Made by a program: the position numbers and the translations under genes | NCBI GenBank assembly: GCA_017451695.1 | Contig: JAFTNW010000041.1 | Span: 1-58,632 of the forward strand | DNA length: 58,632 bases | DNA from: Bacteroidaceae bacterium | GTDB lineage: Bacteria > Bacteroidota > Bacteroidia > Bacteroidales > Bacteroidaceae | Direction: 5' to 3' | The notes under the pieces: model-generated | The model's input: only the letters and a program-made list of their open reading frames with translations | Told to the model about the DNA's origin: nothing | Database searches by the model: none | Part shown: positions 34,602 to 45,747 of the stretch, one piece after another | Position numbering within the stretch: position 1 is the first letter of the stretch | How the letters are laid out: each line of letters opens with the position of its first letter

Positions 34602-35981
34602 TCACTTGTTATCATCATAGAAAACCCACCCCTTGAACTTAAAATCTTCGGGCTTTGCATCGCCGTTCAGGCGCACGTATGTGGTTCTCTGTTTCTCGCG
34701 TATCCATTCGGCGGTACGCTCCTCGCTCAACTTGTTTTTGTAGAGTTCTTGCAAAATCTCATAATCGTCCTTCACATTGGCCTTATGAGCGTCGATTTTT
34801 GTTTTCAGTTTAACGATGGCACATACCGTTTTGCCATTATCGAGCATCAAGGTAAAAGGCGAAGAGACCTCGCCTACTGCCATTCTATCGACTACACGGG
34901 CAACATCCACAGGCAGTTCGTGCAATTGAAAGCGCGATGAGCCGGTCTCTTTATTATACATGATACCATAGTTATTATGAGTATCCTTGTCGTATGAACA
35001 TGCAAGCACTGCATCTTCAAAGGTTACCGAGTCATTTTTTATGTCATTGGCAATGGAGTCGAGCGTTGACATCATACTCATGATATTTGCATCGGAAACC
35101 TGAGGCTTACGCAATATGTGGCGCACTTTGATGCGGTCGCCTCGCTTGTCTATGAGCTGTATGATGTGAAAGCCATATTCGGTCTCCACAATTTTAGACA
35201 CCTTATTGGGATCGGTGAGATTGAAAGCCACCGTGGCAAATTCGGGCACAAACTGACCGCGACCTCTATAATCGAGTTCTCCGCCCAGGCGAGCCGAGCC
35301 GGGGTCCTCGGAATAGAGCAGAGCCATGGTGGAGAAGCTTGCTTCGCCACTCATTATACGGTCGGAGTAGCTGCGCAATTCCTCCTTCACACGGTCTATC
35401 TCCTCCATATCGACAGGAGGCTCCATGGTTATAATCTGCACCTCCACTTGCTGTTGCACAAAGGGAACGCTGTCATCGGGCAGAGCCTCGTAGAAACGAC
35501 GAACAAGCGCGGGAGAGACTTTTATATCGCCCACAATCCTATTCTTCATCTCCATCATTGTAAAATGATTGTTCAAATTCTCATAGAGCATCTCGCGTAT
35601 TTTGCTCATGGGCATTTTTTGGTACTCCTCGAGTTTCTCTTTTGAGCCGGCACGCTGTATATATATATCTATCTGCGAATCAACCTGACGCAGGAGCCTT
35701 GTCTCGGGAATATCCACACTATCTATTGCCGCCTGATGCAAAAAAAGTTGCTGAACGGCAAGGTCCTCGCCCACCACGCTGTATGGGTCGCCATCGAACT
35801 TGCGTCCTTCGAGAGTCCAATATTTTATAGCCTCTTCAATGTCGGAACGCAGTATGGATTTATCGCCAACCACCCACTCCACACGGTCAATAACATTGTC
35901 TTGTGCCACGGCATTGCCTTTTACAAACAGCAACGCAACAACACAGAATGCACATAGGATATGTTTATTCATAAATTTCAT
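34602..35981 (-). CDS. SurA-like periplasmic peptidyl-prolyl isomerase
   Basis: This 459-residue exported chaperone-isomerase has a signal peptide in the first ~25 residues (HILCAFCVVALLFVKGNAVAQ region, written in part). A SurA N-domain (DRVEWVVGDKSILRSDIEEA) is followed by two parvulin-type regions. The first is clear (STMALLYSEDPGSARLGGEL, RGQFVPEFATVAF, ETEYGFHIIQL) and the second degenerate (IKVRHILRKPQVS onward). SurA escorts outer-membrane proteins through the periplasm. The start is ATG 35981, with another at 35972; the preceding gene stops at 36020. It is the third of three parvulin-like genes in a row and the closest to canonical SurA. Confidence 0.87.
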   Translation of the reverse strand: MKFMNKHILCAFCVVALLFVKGNAVAQDNVIDRVEWVVGDKSILRSDIEEAIKYWTLEGRKFDGDPYSVVGEDLAVQQLFLHQAAIDSVDIPETRLLRQVDSQIDIYIQRAGSKEKLEEYQKMPMSKIREMLYENLNNHFTMMEMKNRIVGDIKVSPALVRRFYEALPDDSVPFVQQQVEVQIITMEPPVDMEEIDRVKEELRSYSDRIMSGEASFSTMALLYSEDPGSARLGGELDYRGRGQFVPEFATVAFNLTDPNKVSKIVETEYGFHIIQLIDKRGDRIKVRHILRKPQVSDANIMSMMSTLDSIANDIKNDSVTFEDAVLACSYDKDTHNNYGIMYNKETGSSRFQLHELPVDVARVVDRMAVGEVSSPFTLMLDNGKTVCAIVKLKTKIDAHKANVKDDYEILQELYKNKLSEERTAEWIREKQRTTYVRLNGDAKPEDFKFKGWVFYDDNK

Positions 35982-36019
35982 TGTTAGCAGATACAAGGCG
36001 GTATCGCTACCACCTATCA

Positions 36020-36886
36020 TTATTTATTATAATACTTTATATTGCCGCTTTTGAGAGCCTCATCATAAAGCACACGTTTCTTACTCTTTATAAAATCAAC
36101 TTTTTTTGTATTCACAAGCAGGCCGCGTATCTCGGCATCCACCAATTCCACCGGCTTAAGCTTGCCCTTGTCCAATACAGAATCGACCGATACGAAATAG
36201 AGATAATCAGCATCGTTAAACTCTATTGCCGCGCTACGCAACAGGCGTTGCAACATATCCTGTTCCGTTATCGGAGCCTTTGCAGCAATATCCGATACTT
36301 TGTTCCAGGTTTCGGCAAAATACTCATATACCACATCGTTGGCAATACTGTATTTTTCAAGTTTTTCAAGGTCGTCAATCGAACGACTCTTATACCACTT
36401 GCGCAACGACGCAAGCTGGGGCGCCTTCTTGGGCACACGCACAAACACGCCCCTCATTATGGGCTCCTCAACCTCGAACATGGGGCTGTTGGCTTTGTAA
36501 AACGCCTCCACCTCTTCGGGCGATATTTCGCTACGCAGATGCTGTTCCACCAAACCTTCCTGATAGATATTCAGCACAAGACTGCGCCTGTAACTATCTA
36601 CCATCTTGTCTATCTCCTGCGACGAGGGCACATTGCGCAACGCCACGTTGTAAAAGAGGGCCTCCTCAACCCAACGATTTATATAGTCATTGACATATTG
36701 CGCGCTATCGGCAGCAGGGGGATTGGCAGCATAAAAACGCTGCACATCCTCAACATAAAGATACTCTTTGCCCACACTCACAAGCGGCGTTCTTCCTCTA
36801 TGCATAATCTCCTCCTTGCACGACGACAATAGAATCGTACAAAACAGAACAATAAACAGGGAGAATAGATTAACTACTTGTTTCAT
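36020..36886 (-). CDS. SurA-N/PpiC-like lipoprotein
   Basis: This 288-residue protein starts, from the ATG at 36886, with a lipoprotein signal (LFCTILLSSC, lipobox Leu-Ser-Ser-Cys), so it is probably lipid-anchored in a membrane facing the periplasm. The body is helical with the SurA-N/trigger-like pattern (YVNDYINRWVEEALFYNVAL, RRSLVLNIYQEGLVEQHL, ISPEEVEAFYKANSPMF). The parvulin active-site part is weak or lost, so it may be a chaperone without isomerase activity. It lies between two parvulin genes in the same direction (38 and 58 bases spacing) and likely works with them on outer-membrane proteins. Confidence 0.75.
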   Translation of the reverse strand: MKQVVNLFSLFIVLFCTILLSSCKEEIMHRGRTPLVSVGKEYLYVEDVQRFYAANPPAADSAQYVNDYINRWVEEALFYNVALRNVPSSQEIDKMVDSYRRSLVLNIYQEGLVEQHLRSEISPEEVEAFYKANSPMFEVEEPIMRGVFVRVPKKAPQLASLRKWYKSRSIDDLEKLEKYSIANDVVYEYFAETWNKVSDIAAKAPITEQDMLQRLLRSAAIEFNDADYLYFVSVDSVLDKGKLKPVELVDAEIRGLLVNTKKVDFIKSKKRVLYDEALKSGNIKYYNK

Positions 36887-36944
36887 TGGCACATACATAT
36901 AACGAGCATTGATTTCGGAGGGCAAATATACGGAATATTGTGCG

Positions 36945-38357
36945 TTAATTGTGGTTATTAACGGTTTTTAGCACCTCTTTATTAATTGTAACTTTGTATT
37001 TTTTACGGAGTTTCTTAACCCACTTTTGCTCCTTATATTTATTATAATCGTCGGCCACGGCACCCTTTACATCGGTATATGATTCGGGGGATGCAATCTC
37101 CTTGCCCACGATACCGGTGAAAGGAAGGCTCTTCAACACATGACCACCCTCGCCCTGCCCGAAAGCAAGTTTATCGATCCACTTGTTATCTCCTATGGCA
37201 TACACACCAAGTTCAAGACGTATAACGCGCACCGAATCGTTCATAAAATGCTTCTCCACAATGGCACGATACTCATCGGTACCCTTGCCGGCAAGGTGTG
37301 CCTTTGCACTGTCAAGCACAGCTTGTGTCGCTGCATGCACCACTGCGCCTTTGAATCGCGGTGTATCGAATTTATATCTCTTCTTGTTCTTTTTGAAGAA
37401 CTTTGCATGCGCAGCATCAAGGTCCTCGCCTGTTTTCCACACCTCACGGTTGGAGATTTCAAAGAAGAGCAAACCCTCGTAATACTCGCGCATGAGGCGG
37501 CCGAATTCGGGGTATTTTGTTTCGAGCAGGCTATCCTCTCTTGCAAGCGCCTGTTCGGGTGTGAGATTGCCGCCCATCGATTGTGCGAGAGCAAACCCTT
37601 TTTTCATCTGCGCTGCCTTGCGAATATTCTGCTGTTCAAGCATTTTTATTATACTCTCTTTATACTGTTCAAATGTGCCAAACGGGCGTTTAGACAATCT
37701 CTTTACAATATGGTAGGCTGCGGGTGAACGGAACGGTGCAGAATACTCGCCATCGGCAAGAGCAAAGGCTGCCTCCTCAAACTCCTTATACGCCTGCCCT
37801 TTAACGATTTCCAAAGGACGCAATGAGCTGGCGGGTACTCCAATGGAAGCACCGGCCTCCTCGAACGATGCACCGGCCTGCAACAGAGCATATACGGAAT
37901 CCATGCGTGCTTTTGCTGCCGCAACAGCTTCCTCGCCTGCCTTTTGCGACAATCTTATCGCAATCTGAGAAACTCTTAAAATGCCATCGAGGCCAACGGT
38001 TGCAGAATCCTTTGCATATATTCTATATGCCTCATCTTCAATAAAATCTTTATCGGTGAGATAGTCCTCGGCAAGAGCATCACGGTCCTTCTTGTACTCG
38101 GCCTTGAAGGATGGAAGTGTGTCGAGCCTTTGGGCAAGTGCCTCGGCCACCTTCAGTTTGAAATTGACAAACATGGGAAGATACTCTTCCACAGTCTGCC
38201 CATCGCTCACATTGTTCTTATTGAATGCATATTCGAACTCGGAACGAGTTACATCCCTGCCGGCTATGTTCATAAGCACAGGATCGCTCTCCTGTGCCAC
38301 AAGAGCAACAGAAGAGAGACCTATGAGAATTGTTGAAAATATTCTGCTGATGTTCAT
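36945..38357 (-). CDS. Periplasmic parvulin-type peptidyl-prolyl isomerase
   Basis: This 470-residue exported protein has a signal peptide (SRIFSTILIGLSSVALVAQ, cleaved near residue 22). A SurA-N-like region follows (FEYAFNKNNVSDGQTVEEYL, FVNFKLKVAEALAQRLD), then a parvulin domain at about 125-245 (ILRVSQIAIRLSQKAGEEA, AGASFEEAGASIGVPASSL, FRSPAAYHIVKRLSKRPFG) and a second, less obvious domain in the C-terminal half. It is the first of three folding-factor genes between guaB and the OstA-like gene. Bacteroidales encode several such proteins in this place; the clients are presumed to be outer-membrane porins and SusC/D-type receptors. It starts 12 bases after guaB. Confidence 0.85.
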   Translation of the reverse strand: MNISRIFSTILIGLSSVALVAQESDPVLMNIAGRDVTRSEFEYAFNKNNVSDGQTVEEYLPMFVNFKLKVAEALAQRLDTLPSFKAEYKKDRDALAEDYLTDKDFIEDEAYRIYAKDSATVGLDGILRVSQIAIRLSQKAGEEAVAAAKARMDSVYALLQAGASFEEAGASIGVPASSLRPLEIVKGQAYKEFEEAAFALADGEYSAPFRSPAAYHIVKRLSKRPFGTFEQYKESIIKMLEQQNIRKAAQMKKGFALAQSMGGNLTPEQALAREDSLLETKYPEFGRLMREYYEGLLFFEISNREVWKTGEDLDAAHAKFFKKNKKRYKFDTPRFKGAVVHAATQAVLDSAKAHLAGKGTDEYRAIVEKHFMNDSVRVIRLELGVYAIGDNKWIDKLAFGQGEGGHVLKSLPFTGIVGKEIASPESYTDVKGAVADDYNKYKEQKWVKKLRKKYKVTINKEVLKTVNNHN

Positions 38358-38369
38358 ATATATATCTTA

Positions 38370-39848
<1,479 letters not shown>

Positions 39849-39869
39849 TTATGTATGTTTTATATTTTA

Positions 39870-42044
39870 TCAGTTACCCATTTCCGATATGAATTTCACG
39901 CGCACAAGACGAATTTCCTCTTCACTGTAATCGGCTCCGAGTTCATCGACAGCCGCATCTATATTATCGGTATCGGAATTCTTGAAATAATCGTATATCT
40001 CCTGAACATTCTCCTCGTCCATTATCTCTTCAAGGAAATAATCTATATTCAGTTTTGTACCCGAATATACTATCTTCTCTACATCCTCGAGCAGTTCCTC
40101 AAACTCCACACCAAGGCTTATGGCCAAATCATCAAGTGCCACCTTGCGGTCAATAGCGTTGATAACGCCCACCTTCAATTTGGACTTGTTGGCCACCGTG
40201 CGCACGCGGAAATCCTCGGGACGGTCAATCTCGTTCTCCTCGCAATGGCGCTTTATAAGAGCACAGAACTCCTCGCCATAGCGTTTTGCCTTGCCCTCGC
40301 CCACGCCGGGAATGTTTTTAAGTTCCTCGAATGTAATGGGATATGTAGTGGCCATGGCCTCCAACGAGGGATCTTGGAATATCACATAGGGAGGAAGTTC
40401 CAATTGCTTGGATAGTTTCTTACGCAGATTTTTGAGCATGGCATAAAGCTCGGGATCTACGGCAAATGTACTGCCACTCTGCACCACTGCCTCTTCCTCT
40501 GTAAAATCCCTGTCCTCAACAATCTTGAACGACTTTGGCTTGTCTAGGAACTTACGCCCCTCTTTCGTAACCTTCAAAAGACCGTAATTCTCCACATCCT
40601 TATCAAGATATCCTGCTATCAACGCCTGGCGTATAACGGCGTTCCAACGCTTTACATCCTCATCCACTCCGCAGCCAAAGCATTCGAGTTCATCGTGCAT
40701 ATGGAATTGAATGTCGGCAGTCTCCTTACCCATAAGCACATCTATAACATATTCTGCCTTAAAGTTCTCTTTTAACGCCAGAATTGCTTCTATAACCGTT
40801 TCGAGCAATTCTTGTGCCTCTACCTGCTTTTTAGGCGAGAGGCAGTTATCACAATTTCCACAATTTTCCACTTCGTAATTTTCACCAAAATAATGTAACA
40901 ACAATTTTCTGCGGCAAACCGACGACTCGGCATAAGCGGTTGTCTCGTGCAACAGCTGACGACCGATATACTGCTCGGCAAGCGGCTTGCCCTCTAAGAA
41001 TTTCTCAAGTTTCTGTAAATCTTTGCTATTGTAATAGGCTATGCAATGGCCCTCGCCACCATCGCGGCCTGCACGACCGGTCTCCTGATAGTAGCCTTCG
41101 AGGCTTTTGGGGATATCATAGTGTATCACATAGCGCACATCGGGCTTGTCTATACCCATGCCGAATGCGATAGTAGCCACTATCACATCTATCTTTTCCA
41201 TGATGAAGTCGTCCTGTGTCTGCGACCTCACTGCCGAATCCATACCGGCATGGTACGCCTTTGCGGGAATATCGTTGGCCTGCAACACCTCGGCAAGTTC
41301 CTCAACCTTCTTACGGCTCAAACAATATATGATGCCCGACTTGCCGGGATTCGATTTTATATACTTTATTATATCCTTATCTACGTTCTTTGTTTTTGAG
41401 CGCACCTCGTAATAAAGGTTGGGACGGTTGAACGACGATTTGAAATCGGGAGCATCCTGTATCCCAAGATTCTTCTTTATATCGTCGCGCACCTTGGTGG
41501 TGGCTGTAGCTGTGAGCGCTATCACAGGCGCTTTGCCTATTTCGTTTATGATGGGGCGTATGCGGCGATACTCGGGACGGAAATCATGGCCCCACTCCGA
41601 GATACAATGCGCCTCGTCTATTGCATAGAATGATATTTTAATACTTTTGAGGAATTCCACGTTATCCTCTTTTGTCAGCGACTCGGGAGCAACATAGAGC
41701 AACTTGGTCTTTCCCGAAGCCACATCGGCCTTTACCTCCTCAATCGCCTGCTTGGTGAGGGAGGAGTTTAGAAAATGGGCTACACCATCCTCCTCGTTGA
41801 GGTTTCTGATGGCATCCACCTGATTTTTCATCAACGCGATAAGTGGGGAGATAACAATGGCCGTACCCTCCATTATGAGCGAGGGCAGCTGGTAACACAA
41901 TGATTTTCCGCCACCGGTAGGCATCAGCACAAAGGCATCATTTCCTGCAAGGAGATTTTTGATGACCGCTTCCTGATCCCCCTTAAATGTGTCAAAACCG
42001 AAATTCTCTTTAAGAACCTCTGTCAATTTGTACTTCTTCGTCAT
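39870..42044 (-). CDS. recQ: ATP-dependent DNA helicase RecQ
   Basis: This 724-residue 3'-5' helicase acts in recombination and stalled-fork repair. Helicase motifs are complete: Walker A in MPTGGGKSLCYQLPS, DEAH in YAIDEAHCISEWGHDFRPEY, TATATTKVRDDI (motif III) and YYQETGRAGRDG (motif VI). The RQC zinc site is visible in CRRKLLLHYFGENYEVENCG and NCDNC. The HRDC domain lies at about 545-625 (FQDPSLEAMATTYPITFEEL). A C-terminal extension of about 100 acidic residues follows. It has its own promoter 24 bases before the ATG and begins the recQ-guaB-parvulin series. Confidence 0.96.
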   Translation of the reverse strand: MTKKYKLTEVLKENFGFDTFKGDQEAVIKNLLAGNDAFVLMPTGGGKSLCYQLPSLIMEGTAIVISPLIALMKNQVDAIRNLNEEDGVAHFLNSSLTKQAIEEVKADVASGKTKLLYVAPESLTKEDNVEFLKSIKISFYAIDEAHCISEWGHDFRPEYRRIRPIINEIGKAPVIALTATATTKVRDDIKKNLGIQDAPDFKSSFNRPNLYYEVRSKTKNVDKDIIKYIKSNPGKSGIIYCLSRKKVEELAEVLQANDIPAKAYHAGMDSAVRSQTQDDFIMEKIDVIVATIAFGMGIDKPDVRYVIHYDIPKSLEGYYQETGRAGRDGGEGHCIAYYNSKDLQKLEKFLEGKPLAEQYIGRQLLHETTAYAESSVCRRKLLLHYFGENYEVENCGNCDNCLSPKKQVEAQELLETVIEAILALKENFKAEYVIDVLMGKETADIQFHMHDELECFGCGVDEDVKRWNAVIRQALIAGYLDKDVENYGLLKVTKEGRKFLDKPKSFKIVEDRDFTEEEAVVQSGSTFAVDPELYAMLKNLRKKLSKQLELPPYVIFQDPSLEAMATTYPITFEELKNIPGVGEGKAKRYGEEFCALIKRHCEENEIDRPEDFRVRTVANKSKLKVGVINAIDRKVALDDLAISLGVEFEELLEDVEKIVYSGTKLNIDYFLEEIMDEENVQEIYDYFKNSDTDNIDAAVDELGADYSEEEIRLVRVKFISEMGN

Positions 42045-42067
42045 TTTACAATATGCCTATTTGCAAA

Positions 42068-42100
42068 CAAAGTTATAAATATCTCTACAAAACCGCCAAA
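42068..42100 (-). promoter_or_regulatory. recQ promoter
   Basis: The minus strand shows TTTG (42097-42100), a 21-base spacer and TAACTTTG (42068-42075). The transcript would begin near 42061, giving a short leader of about 17 bases. Confidence 0.65.
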
Positions 42101-42214
42101 TTTTTCCAATATATTTTTTCAAATATATAAAATATATGATTGCACTAATATATGCGACGGAAGAATTTTGATATTTACCCCAAGCATCAAACCAAGATTC
42201 AACCATTAAGAACA

Positions 42215-42258
42215 TTTACAAAACACCCTCCCGGCGCGCCAGGAGGGTGTTTTGTAAA
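42215..42258 (-). terminator. clpX terminator
   Basis: A 17-base-pair stem (TTTACAAAACACCCTCC at 42215-42231 with its complement at 42242-42258) and a 10-base GC-rich loop containing GGCGCGCC begins next to the clpX stop. It separates the tig-clpP-clpX unit from recQ. Confidence 0.85.
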
Positions 42259-42259
42259 T

Positions 42260-43483
42260 TTATGCCATTGCTTTGAGAGCACCGCTTTTCGCCATTTGCG
42301 TTTCAGCGTAGGCCTTTGTTATTGTGCACGTTGTTTCTCCACTCGAAGGAATCTCGAACATCTTGTCCTGCATTATGGCCTCCACTATCGAGCGAAGGCC
42401 GCGAGCACCCAATTTGTACTCGATGGCCATATCCACGATGTAATCGAGTGCATCTGCATCAAATGTGAGTTCCACGCCATCCATCTCCATGAGCCGCACA
42501 TACTGCTTGATTATCGAGTTCTTCGGCTCGGTGAGTATATTGCGCAACGCATCGCGGTCGAGCGGGCGCAAGGATGTGAGAATGGGCAAACGGCCCACAA
42601 TCTCGGGAATCAGACCGAAAGAACGCAAATCCTGGGGCGTTACATACTGCATCATATCCCCTTTGTCTATCTTGAAGTTATTCTGCACCGAGTTATATCC
42701 CACAATGTGAGTATTCAACCTCTGTGCAATTTTCTTTTCAATACCGTCGAAAGCACCACCGCAAATAAACAATATATGCTTGGTATTCACGGGAATCATC
42801 TTCTGGTCGGGATGTTTGCGGCCACCCTGTGGAGGCACGTTCACCACCGAGCCTTCAAGCAGTTTCAACAGGCCCTGCTGCACACCCTCGCCACTTACAT
42901 CGCGGGTAATCGAGGGATTATCGCTCTTGCGTGCTATTTTATCTATCTCGTCTATAAACACAATACCACGCTCGGCCTCTTCTACCTTGTAATCGGCAAC
43001 CTGCAATAGGCGGGTAAGAATGCTTTCGATATCCTCGCCCACATAGCCTGCCTCGGTAAGCACCGTGGCATCCACTATGGTAAAGGGCACTTTGAGCAGG
43101 CGGGCAATGGTGCGGGCAAGGAGTGTCTTTCCTGTTCCTGTGCTACCCACCATCACTATGTTGCTCTTTTCAATCTCCACATCGTCGCCGCTATCGCGCT
43201 GCATAAGACGCTTGTAGTGGTTATAAACAGATACTGCCAAGGCGCATTTTGCCGCATCCTGCCCAATGACATATTCGTCAAGGAACGCCTTTATCTCCTT
43301 GGGCTTGGGCAGTTCCGTCATCTCAAAATCGCTTTTGGGCAGGAGAGACTCCTCGCGCAAAATATTATGCGCTTGCTCCACGCAGTCGTTGCATATATAA
43401 CCGGTCATTCCGGTCATGAGCAACGCCACCTGGTCCTCTGTTCTGCCGCAAAAACTACAACGTTTCTTGTTCTTTTCAGCCAT
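42260..43483 (-). CDS. clpX: ATP-dependent Clp protease ATP-binding subunit ClpX
   Basis: This 407-residue AAA+ unfoldase feeds tagged substrates to ClpP. The N-terminal zinc-binding domain has the two Cys pairs ([10 protein letters not shown], then [11 protein letters not shown]). Walker A is [11 protein letters not shown], Walker [10 protein letters not shown], and the pore-loop region is [13 protein letters not shown] sensor-II Arg lies near [13 protein letters not shown]. The IGF-type loop needed for ClpP docking falls around FIDEID to SLRPLD and was not resolved by eye. It lies 3 bases after clpP, so tig-clpP-clpX is a tight operon. Confidence 0.97.
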   Translation of the reverse strand: MAEKNKKRCSFCGRTEDQVALLMTGMTGYICNDCVEQAHNILREESLLPKSDFEMTELPKPKEIKAFLDEYVIGQDAAKCALAVSVYNHYKRLMQRDSGDDVEIEKSNIVMVGSTGTGKTLLARTIARLLKVPFTIVDATVLTEAGYVGEDIESILTRLLQVADYKVEEAERGIVFIDEIDKIARKSDNPSITRDVSGEGVQQGLLKLLEGSVVNVPPQGGRKHPDQKMIPVNTKHILFICGGAFDGIEKKIAQRLNTHIVGYNSVQNNFKIDKGDMMQYVTPQDLRSFGLIPEIVGRLPILTSLRPLDRDALRNILTEPKNSIIKQYVRLMEMDGVELTFDADALDYIVDMAIEYKLGARGLRSIVEAIMQDKMFEIPSSGETTCTITKAYAETQMAKSGALKAMA

Positions 43484-43486
43484 CTC

Positions 43487-44155
43487 TTACTTCTTGCGTG
43501 AAAGCACGTTATCTATCATGCCATAGGCTTTTGCTTCCTCGGCTGTCATCCAATAATCGCGGTCGCTGTCGGCCCACACCTTATCAAAAGGCTGGTGGCT
43601 GTGGTCGGCAATAATTGTATAAAGCTCGTTTTTCAGTTTCTGAATTTCGCGAGCGGTAATCTCAATATCGCTGGCCTGGCCCTGCACACCGCCAAGAGGC
43701 TGATGAATCATTACACGGCTATGGGTGAGAGCAGAGCGTTTACCCTCTGTTCCCGACACAAGCAGCACCGCGGCCATGCTTGCCGCCATGCCTGTGCAAA
43801 TGGTTGCCACATCGCTGCCAATAAACTGCATTGTGTCATAAATGCCCAAGCCCGCATATACCGAGCCGCCGGGGGAGTTTATGTAGATAGATATATCCTT
43901 GCTGTTATCGACAGAATCAAGGTAAAGAAGCTGCGCCTGCAAGGTATTTGCCGTATAATCGTCTATCTGTGTTCCAAGAAAGATGATTCTATCCATCATC
44001 AAACGAGAGAACACATCCATCTGGGTAACGTTCAACTGACGCTCCTCCAAGATGTAGGGGTTAAGATACTGCGACTGCACTTTCAGCACATCGTCGAGCA
44101 CCATACTGCTCATTCCCAAATGCTTGGTAGCATATTTTCTAAAATCATCCTTCAT
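43487..44155 (-). CDS. clpP: ATP-dependent Clp protease proteolytic subunit ClpP
   Basis: This 222-residue serine protease forms the 14-subunit chamber. The nucleophile Ser is in TICTGMAASMAAVLL, the His in RVMIHQPLGGVQGQA, and the Asp in the segment around DRDYWMTAEEAKAYGMID. The oxyanion loop SPGGSVYAGLGIYD is present. It is preceded by the trigger-factor gene (26 bases) and followed at once by clpX. Expression and stoichiometry are likely coordinated. Confidence 0.97.
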   Translation of the reverse strand: MKDDFRKYATKHLGMSSMVLDDVLKVQSQYLNPYILEERQLNVTQMDVFSRLMMDRIIFLGTQIDDYTANTLQAQLLYLDSVDNSKDISIYINSPGGSVYAGLGIYDTMQFIGSDVATICTGMAASMAAVLLVSGTEGKRSALTHSRVMIHQPLGGVQGQASDIEITAREIQKLKNELYTIIADHSHQPFDKVWADSDRDYWMTAEEAKAYGMIDNVLSRKK

Positions 44156-44181
44156 AATACACAGTTAAATTGATTCTTTAA

Positions 44182-45531
44182 TTATTTATCGTTTTCGGCG
44201 AGCTTTTTGTTGAAATCCTCAACAGAAATCTGCTCCTCTTTCAATGTTACCACACCCTTGATTGCCTCAATGAGTTTGATATCGACAGCGCGGTTGATAA
44301 GAGCCTCGCGAGTTTTCTCCTGCTTGAGCATACCGCTTGCATAGTTCTCCAAGAGATCCTCGGGAACATTGCCCATGCCATACTGCATGAATTGGTCGCG
44401 TGTGGCGGCCTTTGCAACAGAAAGAACATCGTTATCATCGATTTTAACCTCGAACTTCTTGGCAAGCTGCTCTTTGATGAGGTGCCATGAGAGCTCTGTG
44501 ATGCTCTTCTGGAAATCCTCCTCGCTGATGCTCTCGGCACCCTCGGCCTTGTTCATATCCATGATGCGACGCAAGAGAGCCTCGGGGAACTCCAACTTAC
44601 CGATGCGCTCCATGAGGTAGCTGCGGGTATCGAGCAAGAGTTTGTAGTCGCTGTCAACTGCGAAACGCTCTGAAATCTGCTCACCGATTTTTGCACGGAA
44701 CTCCTCCTCGCTCTTAACGGTATCCTTGCCAAATGCTGCATCGAACACATTCTGGTTCAACTCACTTGCCACAAAACGTGTAATCTCTGAAATAGTGAAA
44801 GTAAACTCACCTGCATGAGCAGCAACCTCGCTCTTCTCAATCTTCAAAAGAGAAGCAAGCTCGGCCTCGCTGCCATCAAACGCTGTGGTGGGGTTGAATG
44901 TGATTACATCACCCACTTTTGCACCGGCAAAGAGAGCCTTCTGCTCGTCGTTCTTCATATATGTGGGCATCATAACAGCATCTCTAACGCTTATACCCTC
45001 CTCGGCAGCCTCAACAAGAGAACCTTTGAGCATATCCTTATCCTCGTAGCTCTCTACCTGCTTGTACTCGCCGCAACGCTGTGCATAGGCCTGAACCTGA
45101 GACTCAATCATCTCGTCGGTGGGCTGAATCTTGTAATATGCGAGTTCGTCGCTTGATGTGAGGGTTGCATCGAATTTGGGAGCGAGAGCAATCTCGAACT
45201 CAAAGGTAAAATCCTTATCGTTTACCATGTCGATGCCTGCCTGCTGCTCCTCGATGGGAAGGGGCTCGCCAAGCATATCCACTTTGTTCTCTTTGATGTA
45301 CTCAAAGATTTTTGTCTGCAAGAGTTTGTTTATCTCCTCGGCCTTAACAGCAGTACCATACTGCTTTTTCACAAGACCCATTGGAACCATACCGGGACGG
45401 AAACCGGGGATATTAGCCTTCTGGCGGATTGTTTTCAGCTGTTTCTCAACCAAAGAAGCGTAGTCGGCCTCCTGAATTTTCACTGACAAAATTGCGCTTG
45501 TAGCGTCTGTGTTCTTAAATGTAAATTCCAT
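44182..45531 (-). CDS. tig: Trigger factor
   Basis: This ribosome-bound chaperone and peptidyl-prolyl isomerase has 449 residues from the ATG at 45531. The N-terminal ribosome-binding domain carries the signature KANIPGFRPGMVPMGLVKKQ, a variant of GFRxGKxP. The middle FKBP-like domain appears shortened (YMKNDEQKALFAGAKVGDVI), and the C-terminal helical arms follow. The frame is open to 45564, but the added 11 residues are unlike the family. A promoter at 45575-45606 supports the ATG at 45531. First gene of tig-clpP-clpX. Confidence 0.93.
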   Translation of the reverse strand: MEFTFKNTDATSAILSVKIQEADYASLVEKQLKTIRQKANIPGFRPGMVPMGLVKKQYGTAVKAEEINKLLQTKIFEYIKENKVDMLGEPLPIEEQQAGIDMVNDKDFTFEFEIALAPKFDATLTSSDELAYYKIQPTDEMIESQVQAYAQRCGEYKQVESYEDKDMLKGSLVEAAEEGISVRDAVMMPTYMKNDEQKALFAGAKVGDVITFNPTTAFDGSEAELASLLKIEKSEVAAHAGEFTFTISEITRFVASELNQNVFDAAFGKDTVKSEEEFRAKIGEQISERFAVDSDYKLLLDTRSYLMERIGKLEFPEALLRRIMDMNKAEGAESISEEDFQKSITELSWHLIKEQLAKKFEVKIDDNDVLSVAKAATRDQFMQYGMGNVPEDLLENYASGMLKQEKTREALINRAVDIKLIEAIKGVVTLKEEQISVEDFNKKLAENDK

Positions 45532-45574
45532 ATATTTAATTTTATAATAATATACTAAACCCAATTTAGGCCTG

Positions 45575-45606
45575 CAAAATTACAACTTATTGGGGAGATT
45601 ATCAAA
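45575..45606 (-). promoter_or_regulatory. tig-clpP-clpX promoter
   Basis: The minus strand has TTTG (45603-45606), a 20-base spacer and TAATTTTG (45575-45582). The start is expected near 45568, about 35 bases before the ATG at 45531. Confidence 0.7.
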
Positions 45607-45692
45607 AAAAATGCCCTTTTTGCTCATTTTTAGCTCAAAAAAAAAGAGTACATGCGACAAAACAGAGGGCGAAATTAGAGAACAAAACAGAA

Positions 45693-45728
45693 AGCGAGGT
45701 TGCAATTTCAACAATTTGCAACCTCGCT
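45693..45728 (-). terminator. lptB terminator
   Basis: A 13-base-pair stem (AGCGAGGTTGCAA at 45693-45705 with its complement at 45716-45728) and a 10-base loop is followed on the minus strand by TTCTGTTTTGTT. It lies 19 bases past the lptB stop. Confidence 0.8.
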
Positions 45729-45747
45729 ATTATATCACTATTTAGAA

